DNA of 64,000 nt from Seongchinamella unica (GCF_004354085.1 NZ_SMSE01000001.1:667335-731334); one strand, 5' to 3'. Positions 26,488-36,096 are shown, numbered from the stretch's first letter. The notes: generated by a model not told the origin, from the letters alone. Numbers and translations are program-made.

Positions 26488-27414
26488 ATGAGCATCGGTT
26501 ACATCACCCATCACCAGTGCCAGTTGCATGACATGGGCAGCTATCACCCGGAGCAACCGGCGCGGCTGGCGGCCATCAACGACCGCCTGATTGCCACCGG
26601 GCTGGATATGGTGTTACGCCAGTACGACGCCATCCCCGCAGAGAAATCCCAGTTACTGACTGCCCACGACAGCGCTTATGTCGATACCGTCTACCGAAAG
26701 TCCCCCGAACACGGGACCGTCGCCCTGGATGGCGATACCAGTATGAATCCCTTTTCACTGCAGGCGGCCCGGCTCGCCGCAGGCGCCGTTATCCAGGGCG
26801 TCGACCTGGTGATGTCCGGCCAAGTCGACCAGGTCTTCTGCGGGGTTCGCCCCCCGGGACACCACGCCGAACGGGACAAGGCCATGGGGTTCTGCCTGTT
26901 CAACAGTATCGCGATCGGGGCCTACCACGCACTGGATAACCATGGCCTGGAGCGGGTGGCGATCGTTGACTTCGACGTCCATCACGGCAACGGTACCGAG
27001 CACATCGTCAAGGGCGACGAGCGGATCCTGTTCTGCTCCAGCTTCCAGCACCCGTTTTATCCCCACAGTGGCCACGACTGCAAGGCCGCCAATGTGGTCA
27101 ACCTGCCGTTACCGGCAGGCTGCGGCGGGGAGGAGTACCGGGCAGCGGTGAGCGAACAGTGGCTGCCGAGGCTGGCGGACTTTGCCCCGCAGCTGATATT
27201 CATTTCCGCAGGGTTCGATGGCCACCAGGCTGACCCGCTGGGGGACTTCAACCTGGTCGACGATGACTTTGCCTGGATTACCCGCAGGCTGTGCGAACAG
27301 GCCGATCAAAGCGCCCAGGGCAGGATAGTTTCGTCTCTGGAGGGTGGTTACGATCTGCATGCGCTGGCGCGCTGCGTCGAGGCACATCTCAAGGCCATGC
27401 TCGGCGAGGCCTAA
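26488..27414 (+). CDS. histone deacetylase-family amidohydrolase
   Basis: A 308-residue zinc-dependent deacetylase-like enzyme (arginase/deacetylase fold). The active site is complete: HH dyad in RPPGHHAERD (H125, H126), zinc ligands D163 and H165 in DFDVHHGNGTE and D244 in SAGFDGHQADP, and the transition-state Tyr in LEGGYD. Bacterial members are class II-like and remove acetyl groups from polyamines, small amides or protein lysines. A link to the PatZ-like acetyltransferase in this window is possible but not shown. The ATG at 26488 has GGAG nine bases upstream and begins at MSIGYITHHQC, the usual family start. The upstream in-frame extension is not supported. It ends with a 4-base convergent overlap with the antiporter gene. 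Confidence 0.9.
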   Translation: MSIGYITHHQCQLHDMGSYHPEQPARLAAINDRLIATGLDMVLRQYDAIPAEKSQLLTAHDSAYVDTVYRKSPEHGTVALDGDTSMNPFSLQAARLAAGAVIQGVDLVMSGQVDQVFCGVRPPGHHAERDKAMGFCLFNSIAIGAYHALDNHGLERVAIVDFDVHHGNGTEHIVKGDERILFCSSFQHPFYPHSGHDCKAANVVNLPLPAGCGGEEYRAAVSEQWLPRLADFAPQLIFISAGFDGHQADPLGDFNLVDDDFAWITRRLCEQADQSAQGRIVSSLEGGYDLHALARCVEAHLKAMLGEA

Positions 27415-28697
27415 AAGCGGGACAGGCGGGGCTTGAGCAGGGCCGGACCGATCACCGTGGTCAGCAGCACAACCATCACCAGCGCACTGTAGACCGCAGG
27501 CGTGAAAATGCCATGGGCAAAAGCGAAGGAGGCGAACACCAGCCCCACTTCTCCCCGTGGCACCATGCCCAGACCAATACCCAGTCGATCGAAGCCGGGG
27601 CCCTTCACCAGGTAACCGGCAATGCTCTTGGAGGCGACGGCCACGGCGGTAAATGCCGCAATAGCGATCAGGATAGAGGGGTCCGCCAGCACCTGCAGCT
27701 GTACCTGGGCGCCAATAAACACAAAGAATATGCTAATGAAAATGTCCGTGATCGGGCGAATCAGTTCTTCCAGGGTGTGCTTCTGCAGCGTGGCACCCAC
27801 CCGGAAGTAAACGTCGTCCAGCAGCAGGCCGGCAACAAAGGCGCCAATCAACGGCGCCAGGCCCGCGAATGCGGCCAACTGGGCAAATGCCAGCGCCAGA
27901 CAGAAGGCAAAACCCGTCCAGATGCTGGCGTGCTTGGTAATGGCCACCATGTGAATCATTTCCGGCATCAGGCGCTGGCCGATAATGACCGCAATAGCGA
28001 AAAACGCCAGTGCCTTGGCTACAATGATCAGCAACGAGCCCCAGGCGAACTCACCGCTGGCGGCAACACTGGCCAGCACTGCCAGCAACAGTATCCCGAG
28101 GACATCGTCAATCACTGCGGCCCCCAGGATCACCTCACCCGAGGCGGACTTGAGCTTGCCCTGGGCGATAAGCAGCTTCGCGGTGATGCCCACTGAGGTG
28201 GCCGCCAGGGTGGCCCCCAGGAACCAGCCCTGCAGGCCGCCGTTAACGTCGAGCACAATCGCAGTTCCCAACCCCATCGCCACCGGCAGTAACACCCCGG
28301 CACAGGCCACGGCGGTGGCGTTGCGCCCCACCTTGAGCAGGTCCCGCATATCCGACTCGAGACCCACCAGGAACAACAGCAGCACCAGCGCCAGTTCAGC
28401 GGCATAGATCATGAATTCGCTGCTGCGCAGCAGCGCCGGAAAGTTGAAGTCGATGCCCAGCAGGGCGAGGTTGCCCAGCAGGATGCCGGCACAGATTTCC
28501 CCCACCAGTTCCGGCAGGCCCAGGCGCTCGAACAGGAAGCCACAGGCGTCGGCCAGGGTGATCATCAGGATCAGCGCCAGGGAGGTGCGACTGAAGCTGT
28601 CACTGACACCGTTGGCCCAGGCCACCGCCGGCAGCAGCGCGGCCACCGCCAACAACACCAGCATGCGACCGCCGCGGTTCAGCAGGATCCTGCCCAT
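27411..28697 (-). CDS. CPA2-family cation:proton antiporter (Kef-like)
   Basis: A 428-residue integral membrane protein with a signal-like first helix and about 12 further spans. Family marks are GEICAGILLGNLAL near residue 70, LLLFLVGLESD (about 105-115), and VIDDVLGILLL, which carries the paired acidic residues of the ion site. MVPRGEVGLVFA lies near the C-terminus. It exchanges Na+ or K+ for protons across the inner membrane. There is no C-terminal RCK/TrkA-N domain, so it lacks the nucleotide gating seen in KefB/C. The ATG at 28697 has CGGGG six bases upstream; a shorter start at 28664 is possible. Confidence 0.88.
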   Translation of the reverse strand: MGRILLNRGGRMLVLLAVAALLPAVAWANGVSDSFSRTSLALILMITLADACGFLFERLGLPELVGEICAGILLGNLALLGIDFNFPALLRSSEFMIYAAELALVLLLFLVGLESDMRDLLKVGRNATAVACAGVLLPVAMGLGTAIVLDVNGGLQGWFLGATLAATSVGITAKLLIAQGKLKSASGEVILGAAVIDDVLGILLLAVLASVAASGEFAWGSLLIIVAKALAFFAIAVIIGQRLMPEMIHMVAITKHASIWTGFAFCLALAFAQLAAFAGLAPLIGAFVAGLLLDDVYFRVGATLQKHTLEELIRPITDIFISIFFVFIGAQVQLQVLADPSILIAIAAFTAVAVASKSIAGYLVKGPGFDRLGIGLGMVPRGEVGLVFASFAFAHGIFTPAVYSALVMVVLLTTVIGPALLKPRLSRF

Positions 28698-28769
28698 GAA
28701 TGCCCCGATGTTCCCAACCCCAGAAGCTCACATGCTACCACGGTGTCGAACGGTTAAACGATTTGTAAC

Positions 28770-28797
28770 TTGCAGCAAATGTATACATATGTATACT
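28770..28797 (+). promoter_or_regulatory. promoter with overlapping 16-bp perfect palindrome (P450 operator)
   Basis: TTGCAG (28770-28775), 16 bases, then TATACT (28792-28797) form a plausible sigma70 promoter. A perfect palindrome GTATACATATGTATAC at 28781-28796 covers the spacer and most of the -10 box. That placement is typical of a repressor operator, for example of a TetR- or MarR-type protein. No regulator gene lies next to it. Confidence 0.5.
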
Positions 28798-28827
28798 TTT
28801 GGGCGATCAGACAGACTGGAGAACCCC

Positions 28828-30072
28828 ATGGCCGAGGCTGCGGAAAATCTGCCCCCCGTTGCAGACATTTTTAACCCCCATTCACCGGAGTACGTGGACA
28901 ACCCGGTTCCCCAGTGCCTGGCGCTCGCCGAACGCGGCCCGCTGGTGTGGTACGAACCCTGGCAAGCCTGGATCATGACCCACATGGACGACATCATGAA
29001 GTGCTGGAAAGAGGAGCCTCTGTCGTCCGACTTTTACGACTGGGAGTTTGCCCCCCAGCGCCCGCCCGAAGACCAGTGGAGTAACTTCGAACGGGCCATG
29101 ATCGGCCACAGCCTGCTGGCGGATCAGGCCCACCACCGACTCGTAAGGCGGGTAACCGCACCGGCCTTCTCCCGCAACGTGGTGGACAACATCCAGGCCA
29201 AAATCGAGCCCGAGGTCAGGAAACTGTTCGATGACCTGGGAGAGCCCGAGACCTTCGACTACATCGAGGAGATCGCCAACCACATTCCGTTCATCTCCAT
29301 CACCCGCATGGTGGGCATTCCGGAAAAGTACTGGCCGCAGATCAAGAAAGTCATCCTCACCTTTACCGAAACCTGGAACCCGACCATTTCAGATGAACAG
29401 CGGGAAGCGGCGCGCCAGGACAGCAACCGCGCTATCGACATCATCAGGGAAGTCATTGCCGAGCGCCGGCTGGACCCGGGTCAGGACGATTTCCTTTCGA
29501 CGCTGCTGCGTATCGAAGCTGAAAACAAGGGGTTTGAAGAGGGCGACATTATCACCCTGATCCTCGCCCTGATCGGTGCCGGCGCCGATACCACCCTGGT
29601 CGCCCAGCAGTGGACGGTTTATTCCCTGCTTAGGCACAAGGAGCAGATTGACACGGCACTGGCCTCACCAGAGGCTTTTTCCAATGCCTTTTGCGAAATC
29701 AATCGCTGGGGAGTGTCCTCCAAGATGGGCTTCGCCCGCTATGCCCCCCGGGACATGGAATTCATGGGCCAGACACTGCGCAAGGGGGTGATGGTGTTGA
29801 TGATGCCCCACCTCAAGGACTACAACCCGGACTACTACGACAATCCCGAGACCTTCGACGTAACCCGCACCTTCGACCCGGATGTGATGTTCGGCTATGG
29901 TCCCCGCTACTGCATCGGCGCCGCTCTCGCCAAACGCCAGCTCTTCCTGACCGTATCGGAGCTCTACCGGCGCTTCCCCAATATCGAACTGGCCGAAGAA
30001 CCGGAACGGGACCCCGGCGACCACAACGCCATCGTATTCAAGCGCCTCCTGCTGCGAACCAACTGCGCCTGA
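28828..30072 (+). CDS. cytochrome P450
   Basis: A 414-residue soluble P450 monooxygenase. It shows the I-helix oxygen-activation motif AGADTT (251-256), the K-helix ExxR (E290-I-N-R293) and the heme loop FGYGPRYCIG with the axial Cys at 362. The length and lack of a membrane anchor fit bacterial class I P450s that take electrons from a ferredoxin. No ferredoxin or reductase gene is adjacent. The ATG at 28828 has GGAG six bases upstream; a longer in-frame reading starting inside the divergent antiporter gene is not credible. The next genes encode periplasmic alcohol-type dehydrogenases, which could further oxidise a hydroxylated product (inference). Confidence 0.92.
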   Translation: MAEAAENLPPVADIFNPHSPEYVDNPVPQCLALAERGPLVWYEPWQAWIMTHMDDIMKCWKEEPLSSDFYDWEFAPQRPPEDQWSNFERAMIGHSLLADQAHHRLVRRVTAPAFSRNVVDNIQAKIEPEVRKLFDDLGEPETFDYIEEIANHIPFISITRMVGIPEKYWPQIKKVILTFTETWNPTISDEQREAARQDSNRAIDIIREVIAERRLDPGQDDFLSTLLRIEAENKGFEEGDIITLILALIGAGADTTLVAQQWTVYSLLRHKEQIDTALASPEAFSNAFCEINRWGVSSKMGFARYAPRDMEFMGQTLRKGVMVLMMPHLKDYNPDYYDNPETFDVTRTFDPDVMFGYGPRYCIGAALAKRQLFLTVSELYRRFPNIELAEEPERDPGDHNAIVFKRLLLRTNCA

Positions 30073-30078
30073 CAGCCA

Positions 30079-30206
30079 TATCTGGGGTCAGAGCATATTT
30101 GGGGTCAGAGTAAAAACTCCTGTTTGATATTAGCCTGACATAGACTGTGTTCAGAGTTTTTACTCTGACCCCAAATGTTCAAAGTTTTTACTCTGACCCC
30201 AAATAT
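30079..30206. repeat. REP-like element: inverted GGGGTCAGAGTAAAAACT repeats
   Basis: One arm, ATTTGGGGTCAGAGTAAAAACT, lies at 30097-30118 and its exact reverse complement at 30155-30176. A further inverted copy is at 30183-30206 and a degenerate direct copy begins at 30079. The 22-bp perfect arms around a 36-base loop resemble the palindromic repeats mobilised by REP-associated (Y1/RAYT) transposases in marine gammaproteobacteria. No transposase gene lies in the window. The element may also end transcription after the P450 gene. Confidence 0.7.
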
Positions 30207-30267
30207 GCAAATATGGACTTCAGTGGCAGAGCTGGGATAATTCCGCGGCTCCAAAGGAGACCCCATC

Positions 30268-32010
30268 ATGCGCCACCTGACACTCTTCCTGTTTGCCTTT
30301 GCGATCGCCGCCGCAGCCGATCCGCTGCTGGTTACCGACCCTGATGGCAAGCCCATTACCCAGGCCATGGTCACCCGCACGCCCCTGGACGTGCCCGAGG
30401 CAGACCTCAGCGACGACGGCTATGCGCCCCACGGCGTGACCAACATTTCCGCGGTGACGGTCACCCGCTTCACCGATGTGCAAGGCAAGGTGAATATTGC
30501 CGCCGACGGCAACTATTTTTACCGGGTGCGCGCCCAGGGCTACCAGGACCTGTATTCAGATACGGCCGAAGGCATCCTGCAGCTGGCGCCGATGAACCGG
30601 GAACAGTACATCGCCAGCTACCCGTCCAACGTCTGGTTGTCCCGGCTCGACTTTGGCGGCGACCGGGAACTCAAGGAAACCTTTCAGCTGAACTGCGCTT
30701 TCTGCCACCAGCAGGCCTCCCCCTTCATGCGCAACGAGCGCACGGTGGCGCAGTGGGTCAGTATCATCGAGCGGATGAACACCTACGGCGCGCGCATGCC
30801 AACGGACGATATCCGCCCGGTGGCGGAGCTATTGCAGAAGGAGTACCGTGAACTGCGGGAGAACCCCGGCACTGTCCCCGAGCCCCGTCGCTGGGAAACC
30901 CACCTGTCCTCCATAGAGATGACCGAGTGGCCTATCGGTGACGGCTTCTCACAAATGCACGACTTCCTGCTGCACCCCAATGGTTACGTCTACGTGGGCG
31001 ACAACCTGTTCGACCGGATTTACGAAATCGATACCGACACCGGCGAGTACACGGTCTACAAGGTGCCCCACGCGGAGGACGCCCGGCTTGGGGGCATTCT
31101 CGGCAACCGCTTTACCGTGTTCCCCAAGATGTACAACTACATGGGGGTGCACTCCTTCGCCTACTCGAAAAAGGACGGCAACATCTTTATCACCCCGTCC
31201 ATGCAGCAGGCCCTGCTGGAGTTCGACATAGAGACCAAGGAGTTCATCACCCACGACATGCCCGGGGGGCTCTATCCCCACACCATTCGCACCGACGACG
31301 CGGACCGGGTCTGGTTCACCATGGCCCTGTCGTCCCAGGTGGCCATGTTTGATCGCAGCAGCGGCGAGTTCACCCTCTACGACCTGCCCGCGCGGAGCAT
31401 CAAGGAGTGGCTGTTCTTCAAGGCCCTGCCGCTGCTGTTCAGCCTGGACCCGGAAGACCGCCCCCTGCCCTCACCGGACCGCGAGTCCACCGGCCTGCCA
31501 ATGCCCTACGGCATCGATGTGGCGCCCGACGGGGGCGTGTGGGTGGCCCGGCTCTACGCCAACGATCTCGCCCATATCGATCCGGACAGCGGCGAGGTCA
31601 CCATGATCGACTTCCCGTACAGCGGCCCGCGCCGCCTGCGGGCCGATGCCGACGGCAATATCTGGGTGGTGGCCTTCCAGGTAGGCCTGCTGGTGAAGTA
31701 CGACCCACGCAACAAGACCTTCAGCGAATACCCACTGCCGGTGGTCAACGAACTGCCCTATGCCCTCAACGTGGACCGGGACCGGGGCGTGGTCTGGGTC
31801 AACGGTAACCAGTCGGACACTATCCTCAGTTTTGATATCGCCAGCGAATCCTGGCAGTTGTACCCCATGCCCCGGCAGCGCTTCTTTACCCGCGATATCG
31901 AGATATCCGAGGAAGACGGCGCGGTATACACCTCCAACTCCCACTTCCCCACCTGGCAGTCGGAAAGCGCCACACCCACCCTGCTGCGCATTACCCCGTT
32001 AGAGGAGTAG
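30268..32010 (+). CDS. periplasmic cytochrome c / Vgb-like beta-propeller protein
   Basis: A 580-residue exported protein with a signal peptide (1-17, ending AAAADP), a carboxypeptidase-regulatory-like Ig segment (about 25-110) and a single heme c site CAFCH (C143, C146, H147). From about 215 on there is a propeller with repeats of the form YEIDTDTGEYTVYKVP and PYGIDVAPDGGVWVA, like virginiamycin B lyase/streptogramin-lyase propellers. It probably carries electrons in the periplasm or oxidises a substrate. Actual lyase activity is not implied. AAGGAG lies nine bases before the ATG. It is the first of three genes in a tight operon with two PQQ-type proteins (5-base gap to the next). Confidence 0.75.
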   Translation: MRHLTLFLFAFAIAAAADPLLVTDPDGKPITQAMVTRTPLDVPEADLSDDGYAPHGVTNISAVTVTRFTDVQGKVNIAADGNYFYRVRAQGYQDLYSDTAEGILQLAPMNREQYIASYPSNVWLSRLDFGGDRELKETFQLNCAFCHQQASPFMRNERTVAQWVSIIERMNTYGARMPTDDIRPVAELLQKEYRELRENPGTVPEPRRWETHLSSIEMTEWPIGDGFSQMHDFLLHPNGYVYVGDNLFDRIYEIDTDTGEYTVYKVPHAEDARLGGILGNRFTVFPKMYNYMGVHSFAYSKKDGNIFITPSMQQALLEFDIETKEFITHDMPGGLYPHTIRTDDADRVWFTMALSSQVAMFDRSSGEFTLYDLPARSIKEWLFFKALPLLFSLDPEDRPLPSPDRESTGLPMPYGIDVAPDGGVWVARLYANDLAHIDPDSGEVTMIDFPYSGPRRLRADADGNIWVVAFQVGLLVKYDPRNKTFSEYPLPVVNELPYALNVDRDRGVVWVNGNQSDTILSFDIASESWQLYPMPRQRFFTRDIEISEEDGAVYTSNSHFPTWQSESATPTLLRITPLEE

Positions 32011-32015
32011 GCACG

Positions 32016-33926
32016 GTGCGCCGCCTTGCCACAATTGCCGCGCTACTCTGCGCAACCACCGGCTGGAGTCAGGAATGGCGTCACTATGGCGGCGACGCTG
32101 GCGGCAGTCATTACTCCGCCGCCGCGGCAATCAACCGAGATAACGTGGGGCAACTCGATGTTGCCTGGGTCCATCGCAGCGGCGACGCCGACCGTCCCGC
32201 CGAACTGCTGAGAAACAGCTCGGGCCAGGCGACGCCTATCCTGCTGCCACCGGCCGCCGGCGAATCGCTGGTGTACTGCACGCCCTTCAGCGAGGTTATC
32301 GCCCTGGACCCGGGCAGCGGTGAGCGGCGCTGGTCTCACGACCCCCAAGTCAATACCGCAAGCCTGCGCCCCTTCCGCTGCCGGGGCGTTGCCTATTACG
32401 AGGAAACGCGGGTCGCTCAAGGCGCAGATTGCCGTCACCGGATATTCGCCAATACCTACGATCGCCGACTGCTGGCACTGGATGCCCTCAGTGGCGAACG
32501 GTGCGCTGACTTTGGCGACAGCGGCGAGGTGAGCCAGTATGGCCGGGAAAAGGCCGCGGACCAGATCAGCAATTCATCGCCACCGGTGGTCGCTGGCGGA
32601 CTGGTGATCAATGGCTCGGCAGTGATTGATTTTCGCCTGGCGGAGGCACCCAGGGGCACGGTGCAGGCATTCGACAGCCTCACCGGCGAGCTGCGCTGGA
32701 GCTTCGACCCGCTGCAGGGCAAAGAGGGCAGCGGCGCAGCCAACGTCTGGGCGCCGATCTCCGTGGACGAGTCCCTCGGACTGGTCTACCTGCCCACCGG
32801 CACGCCCTCCCCGGACTACTATGGCGTCAACCGCCCGGAGGCCATCCCCTACGCCAACAGCGTGGTGGCGCTGGCGCTGGACAGCGGCGAGGTCCGCTGG
32901 CACTTCCAGCATGTCAGGCACGATTTGTGGGACTATGACACCCCCGCCCAGCCGATCCTGTTCGAATGGCAGAAGGACGGCGCTAGCGTGCCCGCCCTCG
33001 CCCAGCCCACCAAGCAGGGCTTTATTTTTGTTCTCGACCGGCGCAGCGGTGAATCGCTGTGGGAAATCACCGAACAGCCCGTGCCTCCGTCACAAATCCC
33101 CGGCGAGAAAACCGCCGCCACCCAACCCAAGCCGATCGCGCCACCGCCGCTGCTGGACCCCTTCCTGATGCCGGAACAGGCCTGGGGCCTGACGCCCTGG
33201 GACCGGGGTGACTGCGCCAGGCAGCTGGCCGAACTGGATAACCTGGGCCTGTTTACACCGCTCAGTGAAAAACTCACGCTGATGTTCCCGGGCAGCCTGG
33301 GCGGCGCCAACTGGGGCGGCGGGGCGATTGCGCCCGGCGGCGGTGTGCTGGTGCTGAACGTCAATACCGCACCTTTTGCCGGCCGGCTGGTGCCCAATGC
33401 ACAAGCCGACGCCGCTGCGGACGGCAAGGATCACCCCACCGCCGGTCAGCGCTTCCTGGTACCCATGAAGGGCACGCCCTATACCGTGGAACTGGGCGCG
33501 CTGGTATCCCCGCTGGGGATTCCCTGTAACGCGCCGCCCTGGGGCAAATTGATGGCGGTCGACCTGGTGGCCGGCCAGATACTGTGGGAGACAGCGCTGG
33601 GCTCGATCCACGAGCTGGGCCCCTTCCCCCTGCCCTTCCACATCGACTGGGGAACGCCGAACCTGGGCGGCGGCATTGCCACCGCCGGCGGCCTGTTTTT
33701 TATCGCCGCCACCATGGACCGCCAGCTGCGCGCCTTCGACCTGGCGAGTGGTGAAACCCTGTGGCGCTATACCCTGCCGGTGGACGCCACCGCCACACCC
33801 ATGACCTACACCTACCGGGGCCGCCAATACCTGGTGATTAACGCCGGCGGCCACTTCATGTTTAACCGCGAGGCGGGCGACTACCTGTACGCCTTCGCCC
33901 TGCCGGACCAGCGACGCTCGCAATGA
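32016..33926 (+). CDS. PQQ-dependent dehydrogenase, glucose/quinate type, soluble periplasmic form
   Basis: A 636-residue quinoprotein with a signal peptide (1-19) and an eight-bladed PQQ propeller. W-motif-like repeats such as GGVLVLNVNTAPFAGR are present. The stretch WGLTPWDRGDCARQL followed by LTLMFPGSLGGANWGGG is typical of the membrane glucose/quinate/shikimate dehydrogenase group. The usual N-terminal membrane domain of those enzymes is missing, so this form is soluble in the periplasm and must pass electrons to a cytochrome, for which both neighbours qualify. It starts with GTG at 32016, preceded by GAGGAG inside the previous stop region, and its TGA overlaps the next ATG (ATGA). Confidence 0.85.
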   Translation: MRRLATIAALLCATTGWSQEWRHYGGDAGGSHYSAAAAINRDNVGQLDVAWVHRSGDADRPAELLRNSSGQATPILLPPAAGESLVYCTPFSEVIALDPGSGERRWSHDPQVNTASLRPFRCRGVAYYEETRVAQGADCRHRIFANTYDRRLLALDALSGERCADFGDSGEVSQYGREKAADQISNSSPPVVAGGLVINGSAVIDFRLAEAPRGTVQAFDSLTGELRWSFDPLQGKEGSGAANVWAPISVDESLGLVYLPTGTPSPDYYGVNRPEAIPYANSVVALALDSGEVRWHFQHVRHDLWDYDTPAQPILFEWQKDGASVPALAQPTKQGFIFVLDRRSGESLWEITEQPVPPSQIPGEKTAATQPKPIAPPPLLDPFLMPEQAWGLTPWDRGDCARQLAELDNLGLFTPLSEKLTLMFPGSLGGANWGGGAIAPGGGVLVLNVNTAPFAGRLVPNAQADAAADGKDHPTAGQRFLVPMKGTPYTVELGALVSPLGIPCNAPPWGKLMAVDLVAGQILWETALGSIHELGPFPLPFHIDWGTPNLGGGIATAGGLFFIAATMDRQLRAFDLASGETLWRYTLPVDATATPMTYTYRGRQYLVINAGGHFMFNREAGDYLYAFALPDQRRSQ

Positions 33927-35869
33927 AAAAGTTTCTGCTCATACTGGCCGCCCTGGTCGCCGGACTCGCCCTTTACACCGCCTCCCTGGACTCCCCGCTG
34001 AAAACCCTGGAGTCACTGGCCATACGCCACGCCGACAGGCTACCGCTGGCCTACTTCGGGGAGAAGATCTTCGACCAGCATTGCGCCAGCTGCCACGACA
34101 ATCCGCAGATGCACGCCCCCGGCCGGGAAGCCCTGGCGGGGTATTCCCTGGATACCGTGATGGTGGCGATGAAGTTCGGCAAAATGCAGCCCATGGCCGC
34201 CCACCTCAACGACATCCAGCGCGGGCTGGTGGCCATCTACCTGTCCGGTTCCGATAGCGACGCGTTCGACTGGATCGCGGCCAACCGCTGCGAACTTTTG
34301 CCGGAGCGCGACCAGACCCCCTATGTCAGCAACTGGGGGCAGGCACCGGGCAACCGGCGTTACGTCGACGCCGGGCGCAGCAACATCACCCGCGACAACG
34401 TGGACACTCTGGAGCTGGCCTGGGCGCTGGCCTTTCCCAAGGTCACTGACATGCGCTCCCAGCCGGCCATCATCGGCAACTCCCTGTACTTTGGTGATAA
34501 AACCGGCCGTCTCTACGCCCTGGATCGCACCCGGGGCTGCCTGCTGGCGCACACCAAAGTTGCCAGCGGCATTCGCTCGGCGATCACCGCGATCGACGAC
34601 GACACCCTGGTGTTCGCCGATTCCATGGCGGTCGTTTACGCGGTTGACCGCCATAGCCTCGACATAAAGTGGCGCGCTGACATGCGCCTGTTCAGTACGT
34701 CCACCATTACCGGCTCGGTCAGCCATCACGACGGGCGCCTGTTTGTACCGATCTCCTCCTACGAGGTGGCTGCTGCGGGCAACCCCCAGCACATCTGCTG
34801 CGAATCCCACGGCGGGGTAATTGCGCTGGACGCCACCAACGGTGAACGCCTGTGGACCTGGCACGCCACGGAAGACGCGGTTCCCCAGGGAGTCACCAGC
34901 GACAACAGACCCTTGCTGGGACCCTCCGGGGTGTCGGTGTGGAGTACGCCCACGATCGACGCGGCCCGCAACCGGCTCTATGTCGGCACCGGCGAAAACC
35001 TCTCTCACCCGGCCACCGGGACCTCCGACGCGGTGGTCGCCCTGGACCTGGACAGCGGCGAGCCCTTGTGGGTTTTCCAGGCCACCGCCGGCGATATCTG
35101 GAATGCCGCCTGCCTCAACGGCGGCAGCAATTGCCCCGAGAACGCCGGGGGCGACTTCGATATTGGCGCCTCGGTGATTCACGCGCAGCTCGAAGACGGC
35201 ACCGAGTTGCTACTGGTGGGCCAGAAATCCGGCGACGCCATGGCCCTGGATATGGACGGCGAGCTGTTGTGGAAGACCCGGGTCAGCAACGCGGCCATCG
35301 GCCCCGACCTCCACCAGACCACCACCAACGGCGGGATTCACTGGGGCATGGCCCTGTCCGGCGAACGTCTGCTGGTGCCGGCCGCTGACCCGGAGCGACC
35401 GCGCCCGGAATACATTCCCCGCCCCGGCATACACGCCTTGAACGTGCGCGACGGCGAGCCGCTGTGGTTCCAGCCCGTGGAACGGGGCTGCCACCTGGAG
35501 GAAGAGGACAAACCGCTGGTGGGCCTGCAGAACATGCGCGTGGGCAAGAACCGGCCACTGCAAGAGCAATACGCCTGCTCCTTTTATTTCGGACTCTCGG
35601 CGGCGGTGACCGCCACCGAGCAGCTGGTCTTCAGCGGCGGGCTTGACGGTGTGCTCCGGGCCTACGACATCGCCTCAGGGGAGGTGCTCTGGCAGACCCG
35701 CACCGCCGTCCCGGTGGAAACCGTCAACGGCGTCAGCGGCCACGGCGGTGCCATCGATGTGGATGGGCAGGTGCTGGCCGGCGACTGGCTTTACGTCCAG
35801 TCCGGCTACGCCATGTTCGGCCAGTTGCCGGGCAACGTGCTGCTGGCCTATCGACTGGCGGAAAACTAG
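33923..35869 (+). CDS. cytochrome c-PQQ propeller dehydrogenase, polyvinyl-alcohol-dehydrogenase-like
   Basis: A 648-residue exported quinohemoprotein. Residues 1-20 form a signal or anchor helix. An N-terminal cytochrome c domain has CASCH (C54, C57, H58) and a likely Met ligand in the MKFGKMQPM segment. A PQQ-type propeller follows from about 135, with repeats such as RLYALDRTRG, VIALDATNGERLWTW and GVLRAYDIASGEVLWQT. This order, cytochrome first and propeller second, is that of polyvinyl alcohol dehydrogenase. The enzyme should oxidise an alcohol and transfer electrons internally to heme. It is translationally coupled to the preceding PQQ dehydrogenase. Confidence 0.85.
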   Translation: MKKFLLILAALVAGLALYTASLDSPLKTLESLAIRHADRLPLAYFGEKIFDQHCASCHDNPQMHAPGREALAGYSLDTVMVAMKFGKMQPMAAHLNDIQRGLVAIYLSGSDSDAFDWIAANRCELLPERDQTPYVSNWGQAPGNRRYVDAGRSNITRDNVDTLELAWALAFPKVTDMRSQPAIIGNSLYFGDKTGRLYALDRTRGCLLAHTKVASGIRSAITAIDDDTLVFADSMAVVYAVDRHSLDIKWRADMRLFSTSTITGSVSHHDGRLFVPISSYEVAAAGNPQHICCESHGGVIALDATNGERLWTWHATEDAVPQGVTSDNRPLLGPSGVSVWSTPTIDAARNRLYVGTGENLSHPATGTSDAVVALDLDSGEPLWVFQATAGDIWNAACLNGGSNCPENAGGDFDIGASVIHAQLEDGTELLLVGQKSGDAMALDMDGELLWKTRVSNAAIGPDLHQTTTNGGIHWGMALSGERLLVPAADPERPRPEYIPRPGIHALNVRDGEPLWFQPVERGCHLEEEDKPLVGLQNMRVGKNRPLQEQYACSFYFGLSAAVTATEQLVFSGGLDGVLRAYDIASGEVLWQTRTAVPVETVNGVSGHGGAIDVDGQVLAGDWLYVQSGYAMFGQLPGNVLLAYRLAEN

Positions 35870-36096
35870 CCGGTCGGGTTCTGTGCCCGGGAATGACGAT
35901 TCCTGAAAACGGCAACGGGCTAAGCCGGCTTGATGACCGTTTGCGGGGCAGCGACATCGGCAATGGGAGGCGCGTCCACCGCAGGCATATTGGATTCGGA
36001 CATGAAGCGTTCTTCTTAACCAGTTGGAGGAAATCCTGTTATAGCACAGCGCCGCCACAGTTGGCCGACCCCGCGCCATCCATTACACTGCCTGCC

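Noticed and set aside
28411-28827. N-terminal extension of the cytochrome P450
   Set aside because: It reads through the 5' part of the divergent antiporter gene and across the P450 promoter.
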